Position numbers and translations under genes: made by a program
Notes under the pieces: generated by a model
The model's database searches: none
What the model was told of the DNA's origin: nothing
What the model saw: the letters and a program-made list of their open reading frames with translations, nothing else
Assembly (NCBI GenBank): GCA_014529385.2
Contig: CM043953.1
Location: forward strand, 89,520,342 to 89,584,341
Source: Adiantum capillus-veneris
Lineage: Eukaryota; Streptophyta; Polypodiopsida; Polypodiales; Pteridaceae
Reading direction: 5' to 3'
Length of the DNA stretch: 64,000 nucleotides
Shown: positions 10,263-20,505 of the stretch, in pieces
Position numbering within the stretch: position 1 is the stretch's first letter
Layout of the letters: each line of letters opens with the position of its first letter

Positions 10263-12112
10263 GGCCGGTACTGAGACTGATCTTTATTAGTCAATTGGGC
10301 TGGTATCTTCTGAATGACTCTAGCTTCGAAACTTTCTGGCTGCTCTGGCAACTTCTTAGCTAAATCCTCTGTGATTTTAGCTGCTAGTTCCCACTGCTCT
10401 TGCCACTCATCTACCACCTTTTCTTTACCTTTGGCCTTCCAAACTTCCCTTTGTTGAGCCCACTTGTTGCTGTTATGATTGACTGGTACTTCTGAAATGT
10501 CTGGAATTTCTTCAATAATCACTCCCTTGCTCCTGGTAACCACCCTGACTGGGACTGGCTCTGGTGCCTTAACCTCAGTAGCAGTCGTTACCGGTGCATC
10601 TGGACATTGGGCTGCAAAATGACCATACTTCCCACAGGTATAGCAATTCATGCTCCTAGTCTGGAAGTTGCTTCTTCCTCTTCCTCTACCCATTCCTGGT
10701 TGGTATCTGCCACGTCCTTGACTAGTACCACTGGTACCTGGTCTTTCCTCTTGAGCTACTTTGATTGGTTTTGCCTTCACTGGTTCAGTGTAGGCAACCA
10801 CTGATAGATCCTTTCCTTTCTTAAAATGGTGAATTTTGATGCCACACTTATTCCATAGGTGACCAAAGGCCTTGCAGTAGGTACATTGTGGACATTCAGT
10901 GGAGATGTGGTCCTTGGATTTACATCTTGAACACCAAGTCTCCATTTTTCGCATCGGCTGTCTTGTGTGGCTAATTTCTGCAATCTGCCTAGCCATTTCT
11001 TCAATCTTCTTGGTCCATGATCCCTTCTTTGATTTCTCCTTTGTTCGTACATTGGAGCTGCTCTCGGAGCTGCTGGATGTTGCACTGGAATCGGAAGCTT
11101 CAGTAGCCGAGCTACTGCTAATGGTCCTTTGCTTCTTGTGGCTCTTCTCTTTCTTAGCCTGCTGTTCCAGCTTTAATGCTCTTTGGATCATATCATTGAA
11201 TTTGTTTGTAGGGGCTGGTACTTCTTGTTCCCTAAGCTTCTTGCTTCTGAACCCATTCAGAAACCATGCCCTCAATCTCTTCTCAGACGACGGTTCTTGC
11301 AACTGCTTGGTCAGTTCTCTTATCTTTTCTACATAGCTATGGACTGACAAATTCCTTTGTTTGATATGATCCAGTTCACAGAGAATATCCCCGTCCCCTC
11401 GATTGTTGGAATATTCCAACCTGAAGGCCTTAAGTAATTTGTTATATGATCTCAGTTGGCATGCAGGGTAATGGTAATACCATTTCCTCGCTGCCTCCTT
11501 CAAGGTTTGTGGAAAATATTCCCCCCAATCATCTTCATCAATGTTTTTTAGTTGAGCATACTGCTCGAAAGCTTGTATGTGAACATCTGGATCATCCTTT
11601 TTCCCACCTTTGAATATTGGAAAGGAAATCTTCAGGGAAGCTGTGTAATCATTTCGATTACTACTGATCCTGCTACTTCTCTTCTTGGCTTCAGAATGGC
11701 GCTTGGGAACCTTCTTGCAATTGTCAGTGTCAGCATCCCAATCAATCTCTGTCTCTGTCTCAGTATCAATATCTTCTCTGTTTTGTCTGTTAGCAGTACG
11801 GTGACTTCCCTTTCTGACCTTGATATGCTCATCTCTCTGGCGAGACTGATAATTCTTGGAACTCTTTGCCTTTCGTGCTTCCCGTTCTGCCCGTCGGCGT
11901 CGAGAATGACTGGAGTGCTGTGAGTCCTGCGCCTCATCAGCCTGACTATGCTCCTCCTGAGCCTCAGCGTCAATCATTTTCTCTTGCTTGGGGTCAGACT
12001 CTCTTCCTGACTCCTCAGTAATGGGGTCCACATGAATGGTAGATTTCCGGCCACGATTGGATTTTGGTGCCATTGTTGAAAACTTCAACTGGGAGAAGAG
12101 TCTTTCAGTCAT
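10259..12112 (-). CDS. gag: Element D gag with three zinc knuckles
   Basis: The frame opens close to the PBS; the first ATG is at 12,112 (MTERLFSQ) and a second at 12,073 (MAPKSNRGRK) is an equally plausible start. About 617 codons. It has a basic, Arg/Ser/Glu-rich N-terminus, then a Retrotrans_gag-type helical domain (about residues 160-320, with FPQTLKEAARKWYY), a Ser-rich linker and three CCHC knuckles of form CX2CX4HX4C at about residues 394-407, 410-423 and 490-503, followed by an Arg/Gly-rich stretch between the second and third. Gag forms the particle and binds the element RNA. Three knuckles is more than the usual one or two for plant gypsy elements. The frame is uninterrupted. Confidence 0.85.
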   Translation of the reverse strand: MTERLFSQLKFSTMAPKSNRGRKSTIHVDPITEESGRESDPKQEKMIDAEAQEEHSQADEAQDSQHSSHSRRRRAEREARKAKSSKNYQSRQRDEHIKVRKGSHRTANRQNREDIDTETETEIDWDADTDNCKKVPKRHSEAKKRSSRISSNRNDYTASLKISFPIFKGGKKDDPDVHIQAFEQYAQLKNIDEDDWGEYFPQTLKEAARKWYYHYPACQLRSYNKLLKAFRLEYSNNRGDGDILCELDHIKQRNLSVHSYVEKIRELTKQLQEPSSEKRLRAWFLNGFRSKKLREQEVPAPTNKFNDMIQRALKLEQQAKKEKSHKKQRTISSSSATEASDSSATSSSSESSSNVRTKEKSKKGSWTKKIEEMARQIAEISHTRQPMRKMETWCSRCKSKDHISTECPQCTYCKAFGHLWNKCGIKIHHFKKGKDLSVVAYTEPVKAKPIKVAQEERPGTSGTSQGRGRYQPGMGRGRGRSNFQTRSMNCYTCGKYGHFAAQCPDAPVTTATEVKAPEPVPVRVVTRSKGVIIEEIPDISEVPVNHNSNKWAQQREVWKAKGKEKVVDEWQEQWELAAKITEDLAKKLPEQPESFEARVIQKIPAQLTNKDQSQYRP

Positions 12113-12127
12113 CGAGCTTAAGCTCAA

Positions 12128-12143
12128 GCCACCGTGATCGCCA
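12128..12143 (-). promoter_or_regulatory. Element D primer binding site
   Basis: On the minus strand, TGGCGATCACGGTGGC lies three bases after the LTR end, as expected for a site pairing with a tRNA 3' end (TGG complementary to CCA). I cannot name the tRNA. Confidence 0.55.
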
Positions 12144-12192
12144 AAATGGAATTGGAGCTGATCTCTTGAGACAGCTAATTCCAGTGTTGAAG

Positions 12193-12291
12193 GATTTCAG
12201 CTACTAGTGTGGGAAGATTTCAGCTACTAGTGTTAAAGGATTTCAGCTACTAGTGTTGAAGGATTTCAGCTACTAGTGTGGGAAGATTTCA
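12193..12291. repeat. About 25-bp tandem repeat, four copies, in the D LTR
   Basis: Units of the form GGATTTCAGCTACTAGTGT plus TGAA, TAAA or GGGA follow each other from 12,193 to 12,291. They lie near the 3' end of the LTR in element orientation, thus in the transcribed R/U5 part. Confidence 0.8.
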
Positions 12292-12454
12292 GACAACAGA
12301 CTAGATTGAAATATGGATACTGAAATAAGAATCAGACTTATAGACTGGAATAAGGTTCAGATTCAGATTCAGATTCAGAAGACTGGACGAGAAATAAGTA
12401 TCACTGAAATATATGCCATGATTGAGATTACAGATCAAGATTACAGTGAATATG

Positions 12455-12459
<5 letters not shown>

Positions 12460-12493
<34 letters not shown>
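12460..12493. repeat. (GA)n microsatellite in the D LTR
   Basis: About 16 GA units on the plus strand (CT in element sense), about 110 bp downstream of the LTR TATA box. Confidence 0.9.
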
Positions 12494-12495
<2 letters not shown>

Positions 12496-12595
12496 TACAG
12501 TCGACAATACTGCTACTGATGCTCAAGTACAAGTATAGCCCAAAGCGCTAATACAAGTGATAATAATTGCCAACCCAAAAATAATGTAATGGGCC

Positions 12596-12604
12596 CTATT
12601 TATA
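12596..12604 (-). promoter_or_regulatory. TATA box of the D LTR
   Basis: TATAAATAG on the minus strand, about 240 bp from the LTR start, a normal U3 position. Transcription would begin about 30 bp further toward gag. Confidence 0.6.
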
Positions 12605-12844
12605 CACTTCGGATTTACTGTAGTAATTACTCTAGTAATTACTGAGTAATTCGTTGCCCGTCGTCTAAGAACTCGTTCCCACATGGTGATTATCCAGCCG
12701 TCTACAATCTATGTACTCAAGGCTAGTGAGCAAGCTTTTTAGCATCGATTAGTGACTTTATCTTCATCCAAAAAATGATTGATAGCGTCTGAGCCATACG
12801 CACTCAATCGTAGCTGTGAAGACTCCCTTGTACTTAGCCTAACA

Positions 12845-13281
12845 ATTGGAAGTGGCCACAGTAGGTTGCTTCTTGCTCAACCATGATATGCATGAACTGA
12901 TGAGCATGAAACAAAAACAACTTGTGGACACTCTCGTGTCAACACAACCTACCCAATCTGAGTCCGAAAAAGCATGTAAATGTGGTCGCTGACGTCCCTT
13001 TGGGATATAAAAACCCAAGATGTAAAGTACAGTGAAAGATCTGCTTGACAGCTTGCCAATGCTTAGACCTTGGGCTATGCATAAATCTACACACCCATGA
13101 GACTGCAAACTAAATATCTGGCCTTGTGTTGCATACATAAATAAGGCATCCAACTACATTTTGGTAAAGAGTGACATTGGTAGGATCACCAGCATCATGA
13201 AGACTTAATATCAAACTCATGTCAAATTGTTTCCATGGGAGTGGTGATAGGTTTGCAATCCTCAAGTCCAAACTTACATGG
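12845..13281 (-). pseudogene. Ty1/copia RT-RNase H remnant
   Basis: Minus-strand remnant. First part: CKFGLEDCKPITTPME, the typical end of copia RT. Then degenerate sequence, then FSDSDWVGCVDTRVSTS and SCISWLSKKQPTVATS, the copia RNase H core, cut off at the Cys codon by the LTR start of element D. The other side is cut by the LTR end of element A' at 13,282. It contains stops and frame changes. It is the oldest layer at this spot, since two elements end in it. Confidence 0.8.
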
Positions 13282-16200
13282 TGAGGCGGTCTGGGGCAGG
13301 CAACGAGAGAAATGACCTCTAAACACTCCTCAAGTATCTCGTGCTACTCAATTGGGGTTGGGGCAACTACAAGCACATGAGACAACAACAAACCCACAGC
13401 CAAACCCAACAAAAGAAAGGGGCACCACCTAGTTATGGATATGAACTAGAATGCAAATAGTATGTAGTCAACCATGCAAAGAAAGGAATGCAAAATTTCC
13501 ACACAAACACACACCAAACACAATCCTTCACAACCGTAGGATTTGGAAGAGAGTAAGGTAGAGAGTACAAATCAACTTGAATAACTAGCATAAAAGATTA
13601 GATGCTTCCAAGGTTAGAAAAATTAGAGAGTCAACACAAGGCTTGATCTTATTGCCATTATACCATTGTCTTAGGGTTACGGGAGCCCTCTCACCGTATC
13701 ACCCTCTTAACACTAGAATGGTAAACAGGACACTTTTATGTCCTTGGACACTTTTGTGTCCTGTTACGTGACCATTTTGCTTGAATTATTTGAAGAGTAT
13801 GAAAATGAATTTCTAGGTGCTATATATCCACAAAGTTGCCTTATGAGCTGAAAAAAACTTAGCATTTTTTTTTGAGTATCGATCTCACCATTAACCTTAC
13901 TCTTGCACAACATTTCTGAACCTAAACTGTGTGAAAAAACGGGTCCTGTTTTTGTCTTTTTTTCAATTTTTGGCAACTATACCACTCTAAACTTCATGTT
14001 TGTGAGGTTTAGATGGCTAGAGGTTAGGCCTTCATAGTTCTCAACATGTTTTGATGCTTGTAGGGAGAGCTAAGTGTTAAAATTGAAAGTTATGACCAAT
14101 TTACAAGAATTGCATAATCCTGTTTGTTGGCCAAAATTAGCACTTTTATGATTTTTTTGGTGGCTTTCTTGATATCCAAATTCAACTTTGATTGTGTAAG
14201 TGTAATGTATAACATAAAGCTAGTCTTCCTTGAGTTTTGGGGGACCTAATATGCTATATAGCATAGTATATGATGATGGTTGAGGTTTTTGATTGCTGAA
14301 GAATACGATACATTTTAGAGTAGCAAGTATAACTTTCTCAATATTGCTAGTTTCTTAGGCCAATTGTGTGTATTCTGTAGGTAGTGACCATATCTAATCA
14401 TAGACTACAAACTTGGCTAGATATTGAGTAGTTTCTATGGGTTTCTAGAGGTCATAATGATAAACCCAGTTTTTTCATGTTCGCTGTATTTAGCACTTTA
14501 TCATTGTCCCCAAGGTTCCAATTGTAAGAGATCCATTATCCTTTTGACATGCTCCATGGCTCCTTTTGAATCCAGAGGCCCAAAGGGAACTAAGAAAACA
14601 TGTATATAGTATCTGTATTGAGCGTGACTATAGAAACTTTAATGATAGGTCCGCAGAATGGCAAAAATGCAACTTTTTTGTACCTATTTTTTTTGCCCAA
14701 AAAAAATTTAGTGAGGTAAAAGCAACCATATGTTTTGGTCACCAACCCATTGAAGTTAACGGGGCATTTTATCTCATGTCCTACAAAAATCTCCACTCTT
14801 ATTTATATGCAATCAACCGTAAGAAATTGTTGTTTTGGGAAAAATGCACTGGTCCATCAACTTTGGAGGCTTGTAGTGACCAAGGGATGAGAAAAATTAC
14901 AAGTTTCTCATTTTTTCCATATGTAGTAGTTATTGAACTATAAGCTCATGAAAGGATTTTTCAAAATGAGTGGATCTACTATGGTTTTGGAATTTTTTCC
15001 CAAAACCCTGAAAGGACACTTTTATGTCCTGTTAGGTTACCATTCTAGTGTTAAAATTAGTCATAGGCAGGCAATTCAACAACCCCCTTAAAAACCACAA
15101 AGCATGAAAGGATACAAATAATCTTGAGGACGAATTGACCTTATACAAGCCATTGAGCCAAATTGCCGAGTTGCTTTTGGAGAGAAGAGGCATAGCCATT
15201 GTACACAATTTCACCCCAAATTATCAATCTTATTTATGAACTAGTGAAATGTGATGGAGAGTAATCTCCTCACACAATTAGGGTTGGAGAGTGCTATATT
15301 ATGTGTACAATGGATCTATTTTACAAAGAAAAGAAGGGCTCGATTTGTAGGTTTTTGGAAGCCCTAATTAGGATTAAGCCTAATCAATTTTATTAAGAGA
15401 AACATGGATTATGATTATTATTTTTAATTTCAAATGAGAGTGGGTCTCTCTTATCCTTTGAGTCACATGAATGTGGACTGAAGGAGAGATAATTATTGAG
15501 GTTGAAAGAATAGATTTGAGTAAATAACATGGGAGTGCCTACTTTAGTGGATAGTAGAGGGTGTAGTTTTTTACAACAAGGTTAGTAGTCAGTGTTAGTA
15601 ATCACTAAAAAGTTAGTGGTACAATTTCCAATGGGTAGAATGAGTTGGATGGTTAAAGGAGATGGTGAATGGAGTGGGAATCCTTGACATGGTGAAGCCT
15701 TGAAGAATCTAACTTGTGTAGATTGTCAAGAATGATTGGGCCAATCCTCCTCTTCTTCTTCTTCTCTTCTTTACACCTTCGTTGTCGATGTTGGGTCGAG
15801 TGAAAATAGGCACCAAAAATCTCACCAAAAAGCTTATTTTTTATTCCTGCAAAGTCTTATAGTGACCCCCTCCTTTGTTGTATTTGCATAATGCATCCAA
15901 GAGTGAGCCCCTCCATGAGTCATATCATGATACAAAGCATCCAATTTATCTTTATACATGCATGGAGAAGGATCATTGGTTAATAAAGAAATATATACAT
16001 GGTGGGAGTGGTGCATGGACTATTCATGGACTTTAGCTTAAAGAACACATGGTGTTTGAATTATAAGTACAAAATAAAATATATCTGGAAGAATTATGAA
16101 TATGGAAAAAATATTGGAATCATATGATATGATCTTTCTTTTGTATTATTTTGGGTGAAAGAGGAAAAAGTACGCAAATAAATAAAAAGTATATAATAAA

Positions 16201-16491
16201 GGTGACTAAGGAAGTAGAAATCGATTTTTTGTGTTCACAAGGTGACGGTGGAAATGTGGGGGTGATTTGTATAAAAGAAAAAAATATTTATGAGATTAGA
16301 GGATGTACACAATGGCAACAAAAACATACTTATGGTGCAAGAGGATGAAAGAAGACATAAATAGTCTAATAAAACACACACTTAGGTATAAATATTTTTA
16401 AAAAATATCAAATTCATTATAATTAAAAACATATATATTTAGGTCCTATATACAATACAATATTTACACACAAAAAGGTCATGATATATAT
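13282..16491 (-). repeat. A' 3' LTR, distal part, holding a DNA transposon
   Basis: Aligns with the A' 5' LTR (40,734-about 43,000) apart from indels of up to about 400 bp; ends with TGCCTCA-type sequence at 13,282 (TGAGGCGG on plus). The 1,340-bp insertion at 13,711-15,050 interrupts it. The broken edge at 16,491 continues at 34,688 on the other side of the plus-strand array. Confidence 0.75.
13711..15050. mobile_element. piggyBac-like non-autonomous DNA transposon, TTAA target
   Basis: 1,340 bp with inverted ends starting CACTAGAATGGTAA on both sides and flanked by TTAA at 13,707-13,710 and 15,051-15,054. Subterminal AGGACA...TGTCCT palindromes follow at each end. The related A' LTR at about 41,170 has the uninterrupted site (CCCTCTTACATTTAGTCC), so the insertion and the TTAA duplication are directly visible. 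TTAA duplications with short inverted ends are the mark of the piggyBac superfamily. Internal frames are at most about 125 codons (14,566-14,943) and none resembles a transposase, so it would need one in trans. CACTA (En/Spm) is less likely because a 3-bp duplication does not fit. Confidence 0.7.
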
Positions 16492-16998
16492 TGATAGCCG
16501 TTTTTTGGCTCTCCATAATTGCCATAGTAAGTTACTCCACCCTACCAAATTCACCCAAACGCTATGGCTATACCTACCATTTCACTGTACATAGGCGTGT
16601 GTGAGTTAGGGGGCTTTTCCCATATCTTCTTAAAAACCCTCAGCTAGCTAGTCACTGGGCTAGTTGAGCCAAAAAAATTAAAAAAAAAAAAAAGTATATT
16701 ATGGCCTCTTTGTGTGTAAATATTTCATTGTATAAATGGCCTAAATATAAGGATTTTTTATAATTATTTTGGTATTTTATTTAAATATTTTAACTTAGGT
16801 GTGTGTTTTATTAAACCTATGTACACCTTCTTTCCTCCTCTTACACCATAATTATATTTTTTGCCAATATGTACATACTCTAACCTCATATTTTTTCTTT
16901 ATACATATCACTCCCACATTTTCACCCTCACTCTCGTGAAAACAAAAAATTGATTTCTACTCATTGGTTATGTTTATTATATTATTTACTTGCATACA
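16492..16998 (+). repeat. Truncated LTR of array unit 1
   Basis: First 507 bp of the family A LTR (TGATAGCC...TTGCATACA), fused straight to mid-RT sequence. The junction shares ACA between LTR and RT. It lacks the TATA box, R, U5 and PBS, so unit 1 is promoterless. Confidence 0.9.
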
Positions 16999-19970
16999 AA
17001 AAGAGATCACTTTCCCCTCCCATTTCAGGATGAGATACTAAATGAGGTAGCTGGTCATGAGAAGTACACTGTGTGTGATGGCTACTCAGGCTACTTTCAA
17101 ATAGGTATCGCATTGGAAGATCAATTGAAAACAACCTTTATCACTCCTTGGGGTTGTTATGCTTTTAGAGTCATGCCATTTGGTCTGAAAAATGCTCCTG
17201 CAACATTCCAACGTTTCATGAACATGGTGTTTCAAGCATTTTTTGGAAAGTCAATTAGGGTGTTCATTGATGATTTCTGCATTTATAGCTCAAAATCATT
17301 ACATCTACAAAGGGTAGAAGAAGGTTTAAAGAAGCTCTACGACATGGGAGGTCAACTCAACCCCGACAAGTGCCACATAGGTGAGGATGAAGTGATCTTG
17401 CTCGGTCACAAGGTTTCCTATAAAGGCATTGAGGTGGATCCTTCAAAGGCAAGGAGGTCATCTCTTTCATTCAGAAGGTGAAGTATATGTCACTCTTCAT
17501 TCACTTAGCCTCGGAGTTGCTTCATCCTTTGCAAAAGTTGACACAACAAGCAGAATTTGCATGGTCTGATGAGCTTGAAGAGTATTTTTGTAACATTAAA
17601 GTCATTTTGTCAGAGCTACCAACACTCATGCCTCCTTGTTGGGAGTACACATTCTTTGTTAGCTCTAGTGTTGGAAGGGAAACAATTGGTGCTGTGTTGC
17701 TACAACAAGATCCCCACAGTACAAGGATGCGACCCATCTACTTTGCTAGTAGGGTCATGAATGCTTTGGAGAGAGACTACACAGAAGTAGAACTCATGAT
17801 GCTTTCTCTCATGTTTGCGGTGAGAAAGTTTAGATCCTACCTGCTACCAAAACCTTTTGTAATTCTCACTGCAGAAAATTTGTTCCCTTGGGTGTCATCT
17901 CAAATGAATCTTAGTACTAGGATCTCAAAGTGGATTATGGAGTTGCAAGAGTTCCAATACTCTTTCAAGGTAGAAGATAGTGTGCGTGCACAATTGGTAG
18001 GGATTCTCACTTATAGGGTACATGAGAAGGAAATTAAGGTGCCTCAAGTAAAGACCCTACCATTGCCACCACCAAAAAGTATTCCCAATGCTTTTACCTT
18101 GTTCTTTGATGGAGCTTTTCGACGAGCCACAGGGAAAGCAGGGGGAGGGCTAGTGTTGCTCAACCCAAGTGGAGAGGTGGTCATGAAAGAGAAGGTCAAT
18201 CTACCAGGTTCAACTAGCAACAATGAAGCAGAATACGACACACTACTTCATGGTTTGAAGATGTGCATTGGCCAAGGGATAAAACGTCTCATGGTAAAGG
18301 GAGATGCACTTCTCATTGTTAAACAGATTTTAAGCATTTGGGCATGCAAGAATGAAAGCTTAAGGACAAAAGTTCATGCCATTCGTAAGATGTTTAATCA
18401 GTTTGAAGAAGTGCAACTATATCATATTCCGAGGAAACAAAATGAAGATGCCGATTTACTTGCACAACAAGCAGTTACATGTGTTGAGAGAGAAGTGCAG
18501 GTCATCATGGTGGCAGCAGCTGTCAAGCAACCGAGATACCAGGGATTGGAGTCATTGGCTCCCACTATTGGCTACATTTTGGAGGGTGAGTTTCCACAAG
18601 ACTTCACGAAGGCTCAGAAGAGGAGACTCATGAAGAAGGCAAGTTTCTATCTCTTCCTAGAAGGCTCCCTCTATCAAAAAGGGAAGGATCAAGTGTGCAG
18701 AAGAGTACCAACTATCGATGAAATTCCAGCCATTCTAAAAGGTTTGCATGAAGAGGCATGTGGTGGTCATTTTGCCCAAGAATCAACTGTGAAGAAGATT
18801 TTGCTTGCGGGGTATGTTTGGCCAAGCTTGCATGTGGACGTTCAACATTGGTGTAAAAGCTATCACAATTGTCAGATAAATGGAAATAGAAGGTTGGTGC
18901 ATGGCCCGAGGCAAATAGTTCTTGCAAATGGACCCTTTGAAAAGTGGGGCATTGATGCTATGGGTCCTCTACCTAGGACAAAAAATGGTAAACTCTACAT
19001 TCTAGTGGCTGTAGACTATATGACTAGGTGGGTGGAAGCTCAAAGTGTGGCAAGAGTGAATGAGAGGACAGTTAGCAAGTTTGCGTACAATCACATTTGT
19101 TTCAGATTTGGCACACCTTTGGAGATTGTTTCTGATAATGGTCTAGGGTTTAGGAAGGGCTTGCTCACAGAAGTTTGTGAAGAGCTTCACATTCTACATC
19201 GTCATAGCACACCATACTACCCACAGTCAAATGGTTTGGTGGAGAAGGCTAATGGTGTCATTGCAGGAATCATTAGAAAGATGGTGCAAAACAAGACAAA
19301 ATTATGGGATGACTTCTTGGATGGTGCCTTGTGGGCATATCGAACCACATATAGGGAAGCCACGGAGTTCACACCATTTCACTTGGTCTATGGTCAAGAG
19401 GCTTTACAGCCAATTGAGCTAAACATTCCAACAATGCGACTTCATGGCAAATCATCACAAGATGATCAAGAAGCATGGATGGATCGACTTCTTACGTTAG
19501 TGGAGCTTGAGTGGAAAAGAGAAGCAGCATATGAGTGCTACAAGAGGAAAGCCACACAAGCGAAAGAAACGCACGACAAGAAACTGAAGGACAAAGGCAT
19601 CAAGGAAGGAGAGCTTGTGCTAAGGTATGACGATCTACTTGACAATCGTTTTGATGCCAAGTTTGAAACTAGACGGCAAGGGCCATACATAGTGAAGAAG
19701 GCTTTCAATTCTAGTTACTATCAGCTTATGGACTTGAATGGTAAAGAGCACTCCAGGAAGGTTAACGGGTATCGCTTGAAGCCCTATTTGAGTCGCCTTC
19801 TACCAAAGGATCTACCAAAGATCTGTCCAAAGGCCGCTGTCTCATGTAAGTATTGTTACATGAAGCATGAGTGTAACTCCAGCCAAAATTCTGAGGGGCC
19901 AAACAATGAAGATCTCGTCAAGGACTCTGAAGCACTCTCTTTGGAAAAGATGCTCTATGATGGTACATGA
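16999..19970 (+). pseudogene. Array unit 1 pol, 5'-deleted
   Basis: Begins within RT (KRDHFPLPFQDEI), keeps RT motifs through FIDDF, breaks at the shared 37-bp deletion (about 17,452), then runs open for 830 codons (17,478-19,970). That part has a degenerate first RNase H (VSSS where the catalytic Asp should be), a complete second RNase H (FFDGA, NNEAEY, KGDAL, NEDADLLA), and integrase with DDE residues in WGIDAMGP, VSDNGLGF and NGLVEKANG. Gag, protease and the RT N-terminus are absent. In integrase the zinc motif reads CKSYHNC, with one Cys lost. Confidence 0.85.
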
Positions 19971-19983
19971 ATATACCATCATC

Positions 19984-19998
19984 CTGGGGGAGGGCTAA
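19984..19998 (+). promoter_or_regulatory. Polypurine tract of array unit 1
   Basis: TGGGGGAGGGCTAA-type purine tract directly before the next LTR start TGATAGCC; primes plus-strand cDNA. Identical tracts precede 23,506 and 32,031. Confidence 0.75.
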
Positions 19999-20505
19999 TG
20001 ATAGCCGTTTTTTGGCTCTCCATAATTGCCATAGTAAGTTACTCCACCCTACCAAATTCACCCAAACGCTATGGCTATACCTACCATTTCACTGTACATA
20101 GGCGTGTGTGAGTTAGGGGGCTTTTCCCATATCTTCTTAAAAACCCTCAGCTAGCTAGTCACTGGGCTAGTTGAGCCAAAAAAATTAAAAAAAAAAAAAA
20201 GTATATTATGGCCTCTTTGTGTGTAAATATTTCATTGTATAAATGGCCTAAATATAAGGATTTTTTATAATTATTTTGGTATTTTATTTAAATATTTTAA
20301 CTTAGGTGTGTGTTTTATTAAACCTATGTACACCTTCTTTCCTCCTCTTACACCATAATTATATTTTTTGCCAATATGTACATACTCTAACCTCATATTT
20401 TTTCTTTATACATATCACTCCCACATTTTCACCCTCACTCTCGTGAAAACAAAAAATTGATTTCTACTCATTGGTTATGTTTATTATATTATTTACTTGC
20501 ATACA
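19999..20505 (+). repeat. Truncated LTR of array unit 2
   Basis: Same 507-bp fragment and same ACA fusion point as unit 1, which shows that the two units descend from one deletion event. It has the same A-rich stretch as unit 1 and differs there from the two full LTRs. Confidence 0.9.

Larger units (their letters stand above)
2884..12844 (-). mobile_element. Element D: Ty3/gypsy retrotransposon, 3'-truncated
   Basis: Minus-strand element with 5' LTR (12,147-12,844), PBS, gag, protease, RT-RNase H-integrase and a long accessory frame after integrase. It has no chromodomain, and its integrase C-terminus is of the Tat/Athila kind (LWAYRTAYK, then TPFRMVYG). No copy of the LTR start TGTTAGGC is present near 2.5-2.9 kb, so the 3' LTR is lost. 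Its 5' end abuts a copia RNase H fragment at 12,845, so D inserted into that older element. Coding damage is modest in gag and pol (two nonsense codons) and heavy in the accessory frame. Confidence 0.85.
12147..12844 (-). repeat. Element D 5' LTR
   Basis: 698 bp, from TGTTAGGC (12,844) to a CA end at 12,147, with TATAAATAG at 12,596-12,604 as core promoter. It contains a hexamer ATTCAG run (about 12,357-12,379), a GA/CT microsatellite and a four-copy tandem repeat. Only one LTR is present, so the limits rest on TG..CA, the PBS and the junction with copia coding sequence. Confidence 0.65.

Noticed and set aside
11552-11973. Plus-strand and third-frame ORFs inside D gag
   Set aside because: Shadows of the gag frame with no independent coding features.
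12193-12291. CRISPR-like repeat
   Set aside because: Direct head-to-tail repeats without unique spacers, inside an LTR of a plant element.
14566-14943. 125-codon ORF as a piggyBac transposase
   Set aside because: Too short and without any of the expected DDE or Cys-rich C-terminal features; reported only as part of a non-autonomous element.
13711-15050. CACTA (En/Spm) element, because the ends start CACTA
   Set aside because: Flanks match as TTAA on both sides, not as a 3-bp duplication, and the empty site agrees with a TTAA target.
16999-17481. Separate short RT gene starting at 16,990
   Set aside because: No ATG; it is the deleted remainder of pol fused to the LTR.
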